DNA of 64,000 nucleotides, taken from positions 558,001-622,000 of the forward strand of contig NZ_JAQFIF010000001.1 of the NCBI RefSeq assembly GCF_029504395.1, given 5' to 3'. The stretch comes from Arthrobacter sp. ES3-54 (GTDB lineage: Bacteria > Actinomycetota > Actinomycetes > Actinomycetales > Micrococcaceae). A model generated the notes under the pieces. It was not told the DNA's origin, ran no database searches, and was given only the letters and a program-made list of their open reading frames with translations. The stretch's first letter is position 1; each line of letters opens with the position of its first letter. A program made the translations under genes and the position numbers. Positions 26,719-35,497 of this stretch are shown here, in pieces.

Positions 26719-27972
26719 TTGACTAGCTTCCAGACCATCGCCGTCATTGGACTTGGGTACATCGGGCTGCCTACAGCCGCGATCCTGGCGACCAACGGCC
26801 TTGACGTGATCGGCGTCGACGTCAATCAGCGGACCGTCGACGCCGTGAACGATGGGCGAGTCCCATTTGTTGAACCGGACCTCGGGATTCACGTCGCTGG
26901 AGCCGTCAGCCAGGGTCGGCTCAAGGCAACCACCCAGACGCCCGCCGCAGATGCGTACATTGTGGCCGTGCCAACGCCGTTCACGGCTGACAAGAGCGCC
27001 GACCTGAGCTATATCGAGGCGGCCGCGCGCGGGATCGCGCCGGTACTACAGGGCGGCGAACTGATCATCCTGGAATCAACGTCACCCCCGGGGGCAACCC
27101 GCCACCTGGGCGAGTACATCGTCTCGCTCCGGCCGGACTTGTCGCTGGACGGCGGCGAAGGCAGGCCTGCAATTCTCCTGGCCCACTGCCCCGAACGGGT
27201 ATTGCCCGGCAAAGTCATGATCGAGCTTGTGACCAACGACAGAATAGTTGGAGGGGTCACCCGCCGGGCCGCCGATCTTGCTAAAGACCTCTACTCGGTG
27301 TTTTGCCAGGGCGAAATACTGGTCACCGATGACGTAACCGCGGAAATGGCCAAACTGGTCGAAAACTCCTACCGCGACGTCAATATTGCGTTCGCCAATG
27401 AACTGTCGGTCATCAGTGCAAAGTTGGGCATCAACGTCTGGGAACTGATCCGGCTGGCAAATCACCACCCCCGCGTCGACATCCTGCAACCGGGCCCTGG
27501 CGTCGGTGGGCACTGCATCGCGGTTGATCCCTGGTTCATCGTCGCTGCGGCACCTGCCGAGTCGCGTTTGATCAGGACAGCCCGGACCGTCAACGACGAT
27601 AAGCCCCGCTGGGTCCTGGACCAGGTGCATGCTGCATTCGCCAAGCTGCCCAAGAACGCCGAGGTTGCCCTCCTTGGGCTCGCCTTCAAGGCAAATATTG
27701 ACGACCTGCGTGAGTCGCCTGCCATTGAAATTGCCCATGCCGTCGCCGAATCGATGACAGGCATCCGGATCAACGTGGCCGAGCCGCACATCGACAGCCT
27801 GCCCGGAAGCCTGCAGCGTCAGGACAACGTCCGGCTGGTGCCCCTGGAGGAAGCCGTGAGCCGTTCCTCGCTGGTGGTGGTGCTGGTTGACCATGACGCC
27901 GTTCGCGCGCTGCCCCCCGAAGTCCTGGCCGGCAAGCTCCTGGTCGATACCCGAGGGGTCTTCAGCTCATGA
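26719..27972 (+). CDS. wecC: UDP-N-acetyl-D-mannosamine dehydrogenase (copy 2)
   Basis: Close paralogue of 116-1405 with the same landmarks: IAVIGLGYIGLP Rossmann motif, PGVGGHCIAVDPWF catalytic Cys, and AFKANIDDLRESPA. Oxidises UDP-ManNAc to UDP-ManNAcA. TTG 26719 is preferred because GATAGGGG lies 9 bases upstream and the protein then starts near MTSFQTIAVIG; TTG 26701 is the alternative. It overlaps the next gene by 4 bases (ATGA), so translation is probably coupled. Two functional copies in one locus are unusual and may reflect a cassette duplication. Confidence 0.92.
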   Translation: MTSFQTIAVIGLGYIGLPTAAILATNGLDVIGVDVNQRTVDAVNDGRVPFVEPDLGIHVAGAVSQGRLKATTQTPAADAYIVAVPTPFTADKSADLSYIEAAARGIAPVLQGGELIILESTSPPGATRHLGEYIVSLRPDLSLDGGEGRPAILLAHCPERVLPGKVMIELVTNDRIVGGVTRRAADLAKDLYSVFCQGEILVTDDVTAEMAKLVENSYRDVNIAFANELSVISAKLGINVWELIRLANHHPRVDILQPGPGVGGHCIAVDPWFIVAAAPAESRLIRTARTVNDDKPRWVLDQVHAAFAKLPKNAEVALLGLAFKANIDDLRESPAIEIAHAVAESMTGIRINVAEPHIDSLPGSLQRQDNVRLVPLEEAVSRSSLVVVLVDHDAVRALPPEVLAGKLLVDTRGVFSS

Positions 27973-28853
27973 TCCTTCGAATCCAACAGAGAATGCGCTC
28001 AGCCTTCAAGAGCCGGGGCGTCGTTGCGACGGCCCTCTGCGGGATGGTGGCCGCACTCGGTGGATCCCTGTACTTTGTGCTCGGGCATCCGGCGTTCGCG
28101 GTTCTGTCCCTCGCATTGTTCACGCTCATGGCGGTGCTGGCCATTTCGCAGCTGGTCAGCCTGCGGTGGCTCCAGGAAACTGAAGCCAGGAAGGCCCGCT
28201 CGCGCTTCCGCGAGCTGCGCGACATGGTGACCGGGCTTTCTCTGGACCACCAGGTGCCGAAAACGGCAGCCGCCGCGGCGGCGAAGAAAGAACTGGCTCC
28301 GCCCGTGGCTCCAGCGTCCGGCCGGGCGGTTGGCCGGCTCGCGGCCGCCGTCATGGATGACGAGGACCGTCAAGCCAAAATTCTCGGCTACCTCGGAGCG
28401 CCTCCAACGGCGCCGTGGGGCGGACGGATTGTCTACGCGATCGCGGGCCAGGACCTTCAGCAGTACCTGGGCGACGCGCATGCGCTTGAAACCCTGCGTC
28501 CGAGCACCATAGCGGCCCAGGTTGCCAACGGGCGCGGTTCCGCTCTGATTCTCGATGACAGCGCCTTCACCGCCGGGATCTGGTTCGGCGCCGATTCCGC
28601 GGCGGGGACCTTGCTTGCAAATGAAATCCTCCGGGCGCTCGCTGAGTGCCGCTCCCAAGGGATGCCGGCCTACTTCGTGAGGACACGGCGGGAGGCCGAC
28701 ACCTACACCACGGAGTTCGAAGCTGCAGCGGATGTTGTGTTTTCGGATCGTTCCTCCATGGAGCAGTGGACCGAAGACTACAAATTCGGCCTGCTCACTT
28801 CGCTCGAAACATTCGCCACAATGAAAAAGGGAGCGCTCATTGGATCGCACTGA
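27969..28853 (+). CDS. membrane protein of unknown function in glycosyltransferase operon
   Basis: A 294-residue protein with two predicted membrane helices near residues 18-65 (VVATALCGMVAALGGSLYFVLG; FAVLSLALFTLMAVLAISQLV). An Arg/Lys-rich linker with an Ala run follows. The cytoplasmic C-terminal domain (~150-294) reads like a truncated Rossmann or GT-B-like unit (ALILDDSAF, GIWFGADS, CRSQGMPAYFVRT, ADVVFSDRSS). That domain resembles the N-terminal part of CgeB-like proteins (CRSQGIPTVFW in the 24854 gene), so it may be a non-catalytic relative. Overlaps at both ends (4 and 14 bases) put it in one tightly coupled operon with wecC and the tandem glycosyltransferase. Confidence 0.6.
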   Translation: MILRIQQRMRSAFKSRGVVATALCGMVAALGGSLYFVLGHPAFAVLSLALFTLMAVLAISQLVSLRWLQETEARKARSRFRELRDMVTGLSLDHQVPKTAAAAAAKKELAPPVAPASGRAVGRLAAAVMDDEDRQAKILGYLGAPPTAPWGGRIVYAIAGQDLQQYLGDAHALETLRPSTIAAQVANGRGSALILDDSAFTAGIWFGADSAAGTLLANEILRALAECRSQGMPAYFVRTRREADTYTTEFEAAADVVFSDRSSMEQWTEDYKFGLLTSLETFATMKKGALIGSH

Positions 28854-31014
28854 CGAAACGACGTCCGCGCGGACGGTCCTCCTCTACGGGGACGTCGACC
28901 TCAATATCATCGACGGATCCTCCGTGTGGCTTGTTTCCATGGCTGAAGCGTTGTCACGGACGGGCTCCAAGGTCTGCGTCCTGCTCAAGACTGAGGTCAC
29001 GAAGACCCGGCTGCTTGAGCGGATAGCGGAGCTGCCCGGAGTAGAAATCGCCCAGCCGGGCGACATGGTGGGCATGGAGACGCTGCAGCCACGCGTTGCA
29101 GCCCAGCGCATGGCCCAACTTGACGCGGAAAGGCCGTTCGACGTCGTGATCGCCCGTGGCACCCAGGTAGCGGCGCACGTCGCGAACTCCAAAGTGCTTG
29201 GTCCCAAGTCGTGGCTCTACATCACGGACATCGCTCATCCCAGTTCCCGGCTTTCCGAAACTGACCTTGCGATGCTCAGGCGGACCGTCGGACAATGCCG
29301 GCGCTTCTTCGTGCAGACGGAGGCCGCACGTTCCTATGTAGAAGCGACGATTCCCGAAGCTGCAGGCAAAACGCTTGTCCTGACGCCGATGGTGCCCGAT
29401 GAATACTTTGACCTGCGGGGGAATTCCCCGGCCGCCGGTAGGAAACTGAGTGCCGTCTACTCGGGCAAGTTCGCCAGGAAGTGGCGCACGCTCGAGATGT
29501 GCTCCCTCCCCGCTGCGGCCGCGGAGCAAAAGCTTGCCCTGGCGGTGACGATGATCGGGGACAAATTCCAGCATGATCAGCAAGACCCGTTGTGGTCGGC
29601 CTCCATGGAGGAGGCGGTGGGCTCGCCCGGCATCGACTGGTTGGGCGGGGTGTCCCGTGATGCGGCCGCAAAGGAGGTCAGCAGGCACGACGTCGGCCTG
29701 AGCTGGCGTGACCGGAGCATGGACGCAAGCCTCGAGATCTCCACCAAGGTCCTCGAGTACGCTGCCCTCGGGGTGCCTCCGATGGTGAACCGCAACGCCC
29801 AGCATCTTGAGCTTTTCGGTGCCGACTATCCGCTGTATGTCGATGACGATTCGACCGAAGGCGTGGTCAGCACCCTCCTGAACGCCAGGGACAACCTGGC
29901 CGAGCTGAAGAAGACGGTCAGCAACCGCGTAAGGCACTACTCGATTTCGTCAGCGGCTGCCCGGCTGAACGCCTATTTCGAGCGGTCCGAGGCAGACTAC
30001 GTCCGCAGTCCGCGCAGCAAGCAGAAGACAAGGGTCCTGATTGCCGGCCACGATCTCAAGTTTGCCGGCGAGCTCGTTTCCGTCCTCGAAATGCGGGATG
30101 ACATCGACCTTGCCTTCGACCACTGGAAGTCACTGCACCACCACGATGTCCATGAGTCCGAACGGCTCAGGGACTGGGCCGACGTCATCATCTGCGAATG
30201 GTGCGGCCCCAACGCCGTCTGGTACTCCAATAACAAGCGCCGCAGGCAGAAGCTCATTGTGCGTCTCCACATGTTCGAGCTCAACGGCCCCTGGATGAAG
30301 GATGTGGCCGCTGACAACATCGACTCGCTGATCTGCGTCTCAAGCCTCTACGTGGATCGCACCCGCGCAAGTACCGCCTGGACCGACACCGCCTTCCGGG
30401 TCATCCCTAACGCCGTTGACCTTGTGGACCTCCGCCGATCCAAGGAACCGGATCATCGCTTCCGACTGGGGCTGGTGGGCATCGTCCCGATGCGCAAGCG
30501 CCTGGACCGGGCCCTTGACCTGCTGGAGGAACTACTGCAAGAGGACCCCCGGTACACCCTGCACGTGCGCGGAAGAATGCCGTGGGAATACCCCTACGAG
30601 TGGAAGAAGCCGTTCCAGCGGGAGGCGTACCTGGAAATCTTTGACCGGATCGGACGGTCCCCGGCGCTCCGGGATGCCGTGGTCTTCGAACCGTTCGGCC
30701 CGGACATGGCGTCCTGGTTGCGAAAGATTGGCTATGTGTTGTCGCCCAGTTCGGATGAGAGCTTCCACCTCGCCCCGGCTGAGGGAATGGCGTCAGGGGC
30801 GGTGCCGCTGTTCTGGCAAAGGCCGGGAGTGGACGACATATTCAGCAATCGCTGGACCCGCGAGACCACTTCCCAGATCCGGGCATTTGTCTCGGCTCTC
30901 AACAGTTCCCCGCACGCGTATGCCGAAGAGTCCAGGGCCGCTGCCGAATACGTTCAACGCTTCGATATGCGGTTCACGGGCGAACAATGGCTGGAGGAAA
31001 TATTTGGCAGCTGA
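28840..31014 (+). CDS. tandem GT-B glycosyltransferase
   Basis: A 724-residue protein that appears to hold two GT-B (GT4-like) modules. Module 1, residues ~10-390: TVLLYGDVDLNIIDGSSVWL, then MVPDEYFD, then STKVLEYAALGVPPMVNRN. Module 2, ~400-724: KTRVLIAGHDLKFAGEL, IPNAVDLVDL, GLVGIVPMRKRLDRALDLL and SSDESFHLAPAEGMASG. Both carry donor-site-like signatures, so it could add two sugars in sequence. TTG 28840 is preceded by AAGGGAG with 6-base spacing and overlaps the previous gene by 14 bases. It is the last gene of the envelope locus. Confidence 0.75.
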   Translation: MDRTDETTSARTVLLYGDVDLNIIDGSSVWLVSMAEALSRTGSKVCVLLKTEVTKTRLLERIAELPGVEIAQPGDMVGMETLQPRVAAQRMAQLDAERPFDVVIARGTQVAAHVANSKVLGPKSWLYITDIAHPSSRLSETDLAMLRRTVGQCRRFFVQTEAARSYVEATIPEAAGKTLVLTPMVPDEYFDLRGNSPAAGRKLSAVYSGKFARKWRTLEMCSLPAAAAEQKLALAVTMIGDKFQHDQQDPLWSASMEEAVGSPGIDWLGGVSRDAAAKEVSRHDVGLSWRDRSMDASLEISTKVLEYAALGVPPMVNRNAQHLELFGADYPLYVDDDSTEGVVSTLLNARDNLAELKKTVSNRVRHYSISSAAARLNAYFERSEADYVRSPRSKQKTRVLIAGHDLKFAGELVSVLEMRDDIDLAFDHWKSLHHHDVHESERLRDWADVIICEWCGPNAVWYSNNKRRRQKLIVRLHMFELNGPWMKDVAADNIDSLICVSSLYVDRTRASTAWTDTAFRVIPNAVDLVDLRRSKEPDHRFRLGLVGIVPMRKRLDRALDLLEELLQEDPRYTLHVRGRMPWEYPYEWKKPFQREAYLEIFDRIGRSPALRDAVVFEPFGPDMASWLRKIGYVLSPSSDESFHLAPAEGMASGAVPLFWQRPGVDDIFSNRWTRETTSQIRAFVSALNSSPHAYAEESRAAAEYVQRFDMRFTGEQWLEEIFGS

Positions 31015-31046
31015 AGTCACGGCCCGGCTCTGTCAGCCCCTCGCGG

Positions 31047-31059
31047 TAGCGTAGGGCTG
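31047..31059 (+). promoter_or_regulatory. candidate -10 for leaderless thiL
   Basis: TAGCGT at 31047-31052 ends 6 bases before the GTG at 31059. No separate Shine-Dalgarno fits at normal spacing, so the transcript may begin at the start codon. Confidence 0.4.
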
Positions 31060-31088
31060 TGCCTGAATCTCCTGTGCCTGAATCTCCT
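31059..31088 (+). repeat. 15-base tandem repeat carrying start codons
   Basis: Two identical copies of GTGCCTGAATCTCCT, followed by a related third unit starting GTGCCCGAACAC. Each unit begins with GTG in frame with thiL and adds PESPV to the N-terminus. Confidence 0.85.
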
Positions 31089-32144
31089 GTGCCCGAACAC
31101 CTGCCGACGGACGCCACATTGACCGTTGCCGGGCTGTCGGAGTCCCAGCTGCTGGGGCGCATCTTCCCGCGGCTCACCGTCCCGGAGCCGACTGGCGGCC
31201 CGGAAGCGGCGACGTACTTGCTGCTGGGGCCGGGGGACGACGCCGCCATTGTCGCCGCGCCGGACGGCCGGTCTGTGCTGAGCATCGACACGCAGGTGGC
31301 CGACCAGGACTTCCGGCTCCAGTGGAACAACGGCTACCGGACCACCGGGTACGACGTCGGCTGGAAGGCCGCGGCGCAAAACCTCAGCGACATCAATGCC
31401 ATGGGCGCCCGGGCCACGTCCCTTGTGGTGAGCCTGACGATGCCGCCGGAGACCCTTGTCCGTTGGGTGGAAGATTTCGCGGACGGACTCGTGGCCGGGA
31501 TCAGGGGGCTGGGGGCACGGGCCTGCGCGGTGGCCGGCGGTGACCTCGGCCGGGGCCGCGAGCTGGCAGTCAGTGTGGCCATCCTGGGGACCCTTGACGG
31601 CAAGGAGCCCGTGCTGCGTTCCGGAGCCCGGCCCGGGGATACCGTGGCGCTGGCGGGAACAGTGGGCCGGGCCGCCGCCGGGCTGGCGCTGCTGGAGTCG
31701 GACGTCCGTGTGGGGGACCTGACCGCCGAGCAGCGCTCCCTCATGGACACCCAGTGCCGGCCGCAGCCGCCGCTCGCGGCCGGACCCTTGGCGCGTGAGG
31801 CCGGCGCCACGGCCATGATGGACATTTCGGACGGCCTGGTCCGGGACGGAAACCGCATGGCGGCCGCCAGCCATGGCGTGCTGAACCTGGACGCCGCCGC
31901 CCTGAAGGAGCTGGCCGCTGCGCTGCTGCCGGCGTCGGAGCTGTTGGGAGCAGACCCGATGTCCTGGGTCCTCGGCGGCGGCGAGGACCACGGACTGCTG
32001 GCCACTTTTCCCGCGGGGGCTCAGCTCCCTCCCGGGTTCACTGCGATAGGCTCGGTAGAGGCCCCTGCACCAACCGAGAGCACGGGAGTAACGATCGCGG
32101 GCAGGCCCGCTGACGCTGTGGGATGGGATCACTTTGCAGACTAA
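31059..32144 (+). CDS. thiL: thiamine-monophosphate kinase
   Basis: Phosphorylates thiamine monophosphate to thiamine diphosphate with ATP, the last step of cofactor synthesis. The PurM/ThiL-type ATP-binding motif GPGDDAAIV is present, with SIDTQVADQDF and MDISDGLVRDG further on. It is 361 residues long, near the family norm plus a short N-terminal extension. The start lies in two perfect 15-base repeats (GTGCCTGAATCTCCT at 31059 and 31074) plus a third GTG at 31089, so three in-frame starts compete. The 3' end overlaps the DAK2 gene by 11 bases. Confidence 0.92.
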   Translation: MPESPVPESPVPEHLPTDATLTVAGLSESQLLGRIFPRLTVPEPTGGPEAATYLLLGPGDDAAIVAAPDGRSVLSIDTQVADQDFRLQWNNGYRTTGYDVGWKAAAQNLSDINAMGARATSLVVSLTMPPETLVRWVEDFADGLVAGIRGLGARACAVAGGDLGRGRELAVSVAILGTLDGKEPVLRSGARPGDTVALAGTVGRAAAGLALLESDVRVGDLTAEQRSLMDTQCRPQPPLAAGPLAREAGATAMMDISDGLVRDGNRMAAASHGVLNLDAAALKELAAALLPASELLGADPMSWVLGGGEDHGLLATFPAGAQLPPGFTAIGSVEAPAPTESTGVTIAGRPADAVGWDHFAD

Positions 32145-33255
32145 GATTGCCGCCAACGCGCAAGCGATGAAGCGGTGGTTGGGCAAGGCGGAAACCACGC
32201 TCGGCAACCACAGCGACCGCCTGAACGCGATCAACATCTTTCCCGTGGCCGACGGCGACACCGGCACCAACCTCTACCTGACCGTCCGTGCCGCGGCCCA
32301 CGCCGCGGACGCCGTCACCGGGAGTGGCACAGCCGCTGGCCAGTCCACGCACCCCGCCGCGGACCCGCACGACGTCGGCGCCGTCCTGGCGCAGGCCGGC
32401 CAGGTGGCCATGGAACAGGCCCGTGGCAACTCCGGAACCCTGTTTGCCGTCTTCCTCGCCGCCGCCGCCGAACCGCTGGCCGGGCACACCCGGATCAGCT
32501 CACCGCTGCTGGCCGCGGCCCTGAACCGGGCCCAGATCCGAGCCTGGTCCGCGCTGAGTGATCCCGTGCCCGGCACCATGCTCTCCGTCATGGAAGCCGC
32601 CGCCCGGGCCGCGGCCGCCGTGGACTCCGCCCACGACGGCGATGACAGCAACCAGACCCTCGGTCTGGCCCTGGATGCCGCCGTCGAGGCAGCCCTGGCC
32701 GCCGTGGTGCGCACGGAGGACCAGCTCGATGCCCTGCACGCCGCCCATGTGGTGGACGCCGGCGGCGTGGGCATGCTCCTGATCCTGGACTGCCTCCGCT
32801 CCGCGGTGCTGGGCGAGGAGCTCCAAAGTGAACTGCTGGACGGCCTGCACGGCTACGACGTCCAGGACCCGCACATCCACGTCGGCATGCCGCGCGACGA
32901 AGGCGTCGAGGTCATGTGCACCATCTCCCTGTCCCCGCTGGACGCCGCGATGATGCGCCAACGGCTCGACGAAATGGGCGACTCCGTAATAATGAGCCAG
33001 GTCGGAGGGGCCGCGGACGCCGCCGGGCAGTACCGCTGGCGCGTCCACGTCCACGTCCTGGATGCCGGCCCCGCCGTCGCGCTGATCCGTTCCTTGGGCG
33101 AGCCTACGGACATTTCCGTGAGTGAGCTCGCCGTGCCGCGCGATCCGCAACCCCAGCCCGCCACCGTTGCTGCCTCCGTTGCCGCCACCGCTGCCCCCTC
33201 CGTTGCTCCCGCAATTGCCGCCGAAAACCGAAACCCCGACGGACATGCACGCTGA
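32134..33255 (+). CDS. DAK2-domain protein (FakA/YloV-like)
   Basis: A 373-residue protein with a DhaL/DAK2 kinase-type domain in its first ~200 residues: NIFPVADGDTGTNLYLT supplies the Asp cluster that binds Mg-ADP, and ARGNSGTL and DAGGVGMLLIL follow. Firmicute homologues (FakA) phosphorylate fatty acids bound to FakB; this protein is shorter and no FakB gene is in the window, so fatty-acid kinase activity is uncertain. The last ~35 residues are Ala/Pro-rich. TTG 32134 overlaps thiL, and the 3' end overlaps recG by 11 bases. A position just before recG is common for this family. Confidence 0.85.
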   Translation: MQTKIAANAQAMKRWLGKAETTLGNHSDRLNAINIFPVADGDTGTNLYLTVRAAAHAADAVTGSGTAAGQSTHPAADPHDVGAVLAQAGQVAMEQARGNSGTLFAVFLAAAAEPLAGHTRISSPLLAAALNRAQIRAWSALSDPVPGTMLSVMEAAARAAAAVDSAHDGDDSNQTLGLALDAAVEAALAAVVRTEDQLDALHAAHVVDAGGVGMLLILDCLRSAVLGEELQSELLDGLHGYDVQDPHIHVGMPRDEGVEVMCTISLSPLDAAMMRQRLDEMGDSVIMSQVGGAADAAGQYRWRVHVHVLDAGPAVALIRSLGEPTDISVSELAVPRDPQPQPATVAASVAATAAPSVAPAIAAENRNPDGHAR

Positions 33256-35473
33256 ACTTGAACTGGGCCTCGAGCGCCGCATCGGCAAGCGCTCCGCGGC
33301 TGTCATCGAAAATCACCTCGGCATCACCACTGTCGGCGGGCTCCTGAACTACTTCCCGCGCCGCTATCTCAGCCGCGGCGAGCTGACGCCCATCAGCGAG
33401 GTCCCGCTGGACGAGGAAGTGACCCTGATCGCCCGGGTGGTCTCCAACAGCACCCGGGCCATGCGCGCCCGGCGCGGTTCCCTCACCGACGTCGTGATCT
33501 CCGACGACGCCGGCGGAGCGCTGCCGGGCACGCTCAAGGTCAGTTTCTTCAACGGGTTCCGGGCCAAGGCCGAGCTGCAGCCGGGCCGGCGCGCCATGTT
33601 TTCCGGCAAGGTCACCCGCTACGGCGGGTCCCTCGGCCTGACCAACCCCGATTTCCTGCTGCTCGACGAGGACCCCGACACCCCGGGCATCGACCCGGAG
33701 AAGCTCGCCGCCATGCCGATCCCGGTCTACCCGGCCACGGCCAAGCTCACCAGTTGGTCCATCCAGAAGGTCATCTCGACACTGCTGGACACCGTGGATC
33801 TTGAAACCCTCGGCGACCCGCTGCCCGCGGAGATCGCGGCGCGGGAGAAGTTCCTGCCGGTCGCGGACGCCTACCGGCTGATCCACGCCCCGCAAACCCC
33901 GGCGGACTTCCAGCGCGCCCGCGACAGGTTCCGCTACCAGGAAGCCCTGGTGCTCCAGTCGGCCCTGGCCCGCCGCCGCGCCCAGCTCGCCGCCGAGGAA
34001 GCAACGGCCCGCCGCCCGGCACCGGACGGGCTGCTGCCCGCCTTCGACCGCCAGCTGCCGTTCACGTTGACCGCCGGCCAGACCGCCGTCGGCAAGACGC
34101 TCTCCGACGAGCTCGCCCAGGACTCGCCGATGAACCGGCTGCTCCAGGGCGAGGTGGGCTCCGGCAAGACGATCGTGGCCCTTCGCGCCATGCTGCAGGT
34201 GGTGGACGCCGGGGGACAGGCCGCCCTGCTGGCCCCCACGGAAGTCCTCGCCGCCCAGCACTATGAATCCATCCGGCGCACGCTCGGACCGCTCTCCCGG
34301 GACGGGATGCTCGGCGGGTTCGGCCCGGACGCCGTCCAGGTCACCCTCCTCACCGGCTCCATGCCCACCGCGGCGCGGAAGCAGGCCATGTTGGACGCGG
34401 CCTCCGGAACGGCGGGAATCGTGATCGGCACCCACGCCCTGCTCAGCGACAACGTGTCCTTCTACGACCTCGGCCTGATTGTGGTGGACGAGCAGCACCG
34501 CTTCGGCGTGGAACAGCGCGACGCCCTCCGGGCCAAGGCCAGCAAACCGCCGCACCTGCTGGTCATGACCGCCACCCCGATTCCGCGGACCGTGGCCATG
34601 ACCGTGTTCGGAGACCTCGAAACCTCCGTGCTGGATGAGCTCCCCGCCGGCCGCGCCCCAATCTCCACGCACGTGGTGGGGCTCGCGGAACACCCGGCCT
34701 GGGTCACCCGCATCTGGTCCCGTTCGCGGGAGGAGATCGACGCCGGACATCAGGTCTACGTGGTCTGCCCCAAGATCGGCACGGACGACGACGGCGACTT
34801 CACCCCGGGCGAGGCCGAACCATCCGCCGCGGACCTAGAAGGCGAGAACGGCTCGCGGGAACTCGCCTCCGTCACCGGCGTCGTGGAACACCTCCAGGAC
34901 GAACCGGCCCTCGCCGGGGTGGCTGTGGCGCCGCTGCACGGCCGGCAGGACCCGGTGCTGAAGTCCGAGACCATGGCCTCCTTCACCGCCAATCAGACCA
35001 AACTGCTCGTCTCCACCACCGTGATTGAAGTGGGCGTGGACGTGCACAACGCCACGCTCATGGTGATCCTGGACGCGGACCGGTTTGGCATCTCCCAGCT
35101 CCACCAGTTGCGCGGCCGGGTGGGCCGCGGCGGGCTGCCCGGGACCTGCCTGCTGGTCACCACCCTGGAGCCGGGCCATCCGAGCCGGCGCCGGCTCGAT
35201 GCCGTGGCTGCCACCACCGACGGCTTCGAACTGTCCCAGGAGGACCTCAAGCTCCGCCGCGAAGGCGACATCCTCGGCGCCTCGCAGTCCGGCGGCCGCT
35301 CCACCCTGAAGCTGCTGCGCGTCCTCGAACACGAGGACGTGATTGCCCGGGCCCGGCAGGACGCCCAGCGGATCGTGGCCGCCGATCCCTCACTGGCCGG
35401 CCAGCCCCGGCTCGCGGCCGCGATCGACGAATATTTGAACCCCGAGAAGGAGGCGTTCCTTGAACGCGGCTAG
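33245..35473 (+). CDS. recG: ATP-dependent DNA helicase RecG
   Basis: Branch-migration helicase that remodels stalled forks and Holliday junctions. It is 742 residues from ATG 33245, slightly above the common ~690. The wedge/OB domain comes first (GGLLNYFPRRYLSRGEL), then helicase motifs: GEVGSGKTIVAL (Walker A), VVDEQHRFG (DEQH box), MTATPIPRT and HQLRGRVGRGG. A longer frame from 33122 adds a Pro-rich stretch without family support and lies over the preceding gene. It is probably translated in coupling with the DAK2 gene. Confidence 0.95.
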   Translation: MHAELELGLERRIGKRSAAVIENHLGITTVGGLLNYFPRRYLSRGELTPISEVPLDEEVTLIARVVSNSTRAMRARRGSLTDVVISDDAGGALPGTLKVSFFNGFRAKAELQPGRRAMFSGKVTRYGGSLGLTNPDFLLLDEDPDTPGIDPEKLAAMPIPVYPATAKLTSWSIQKVISTLLDTVDLETLGDPLPAEIAAREKFLPVADAYRLIHAPQTPADFQRARDRFRYQEALVLQSALARRRAQLAAEEATARRPAPDGLLPAFDRQLPFTLTAGQTAVGKTLSDELAQDSPMNRLLQGEVGSGKTIVALRAMLQVVDAGGQAALLAPTEVLAAQHYESIRRTLGPLSRDGMLGGFGPDAVQVTLLTGSMPTAARKQAMLDAASGTAGIVIGTHALLSDNVSFYDLGLIVVDEQHRFGVEQRDALRAKASKPPHLLVMTATPIPRTVAMTVFGDLETSVLDELPAGRAPISTHVVGLAEHPAWVTRIWSRSREEIDAGHQVYVVCPKIGTDDDGDFTPGEAEPSAADLEGENGSRELASVTGVVEHLQDEPALAGVAVAPLHGRQDPVLKSETMASFTANQTKLLVSTTVIEVGVDVHNATLMVILDADRFGISQLHQLRGRVGRGGLPGTCLLVTTLEPGHPSRRRLDAVAATTDGFELSQEDLKLRREGDILGASQSGGRSTLKLLRVLEHEDVIARARQDAQRIVAADPSLAGQPRLAAAIDEYLNPEKEAFLERG

Positions 35474-35497
35474 GACCACACATCAAGGGCTTCGGCC

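Noticed and set aside
33122-33244. N-terminal extension of RecG
   Set aside because: Pro-rich read-through over the DAK2 gene's end; ATG 33245 starts the family-like sequence.
33104-34750. 548-codon open frame on the minus strand
   Set aside because: Antisense to recG, with low-complexity Gly/Arg/Glu-rich translation and no domain; a typical shadow in high-GC DNA.
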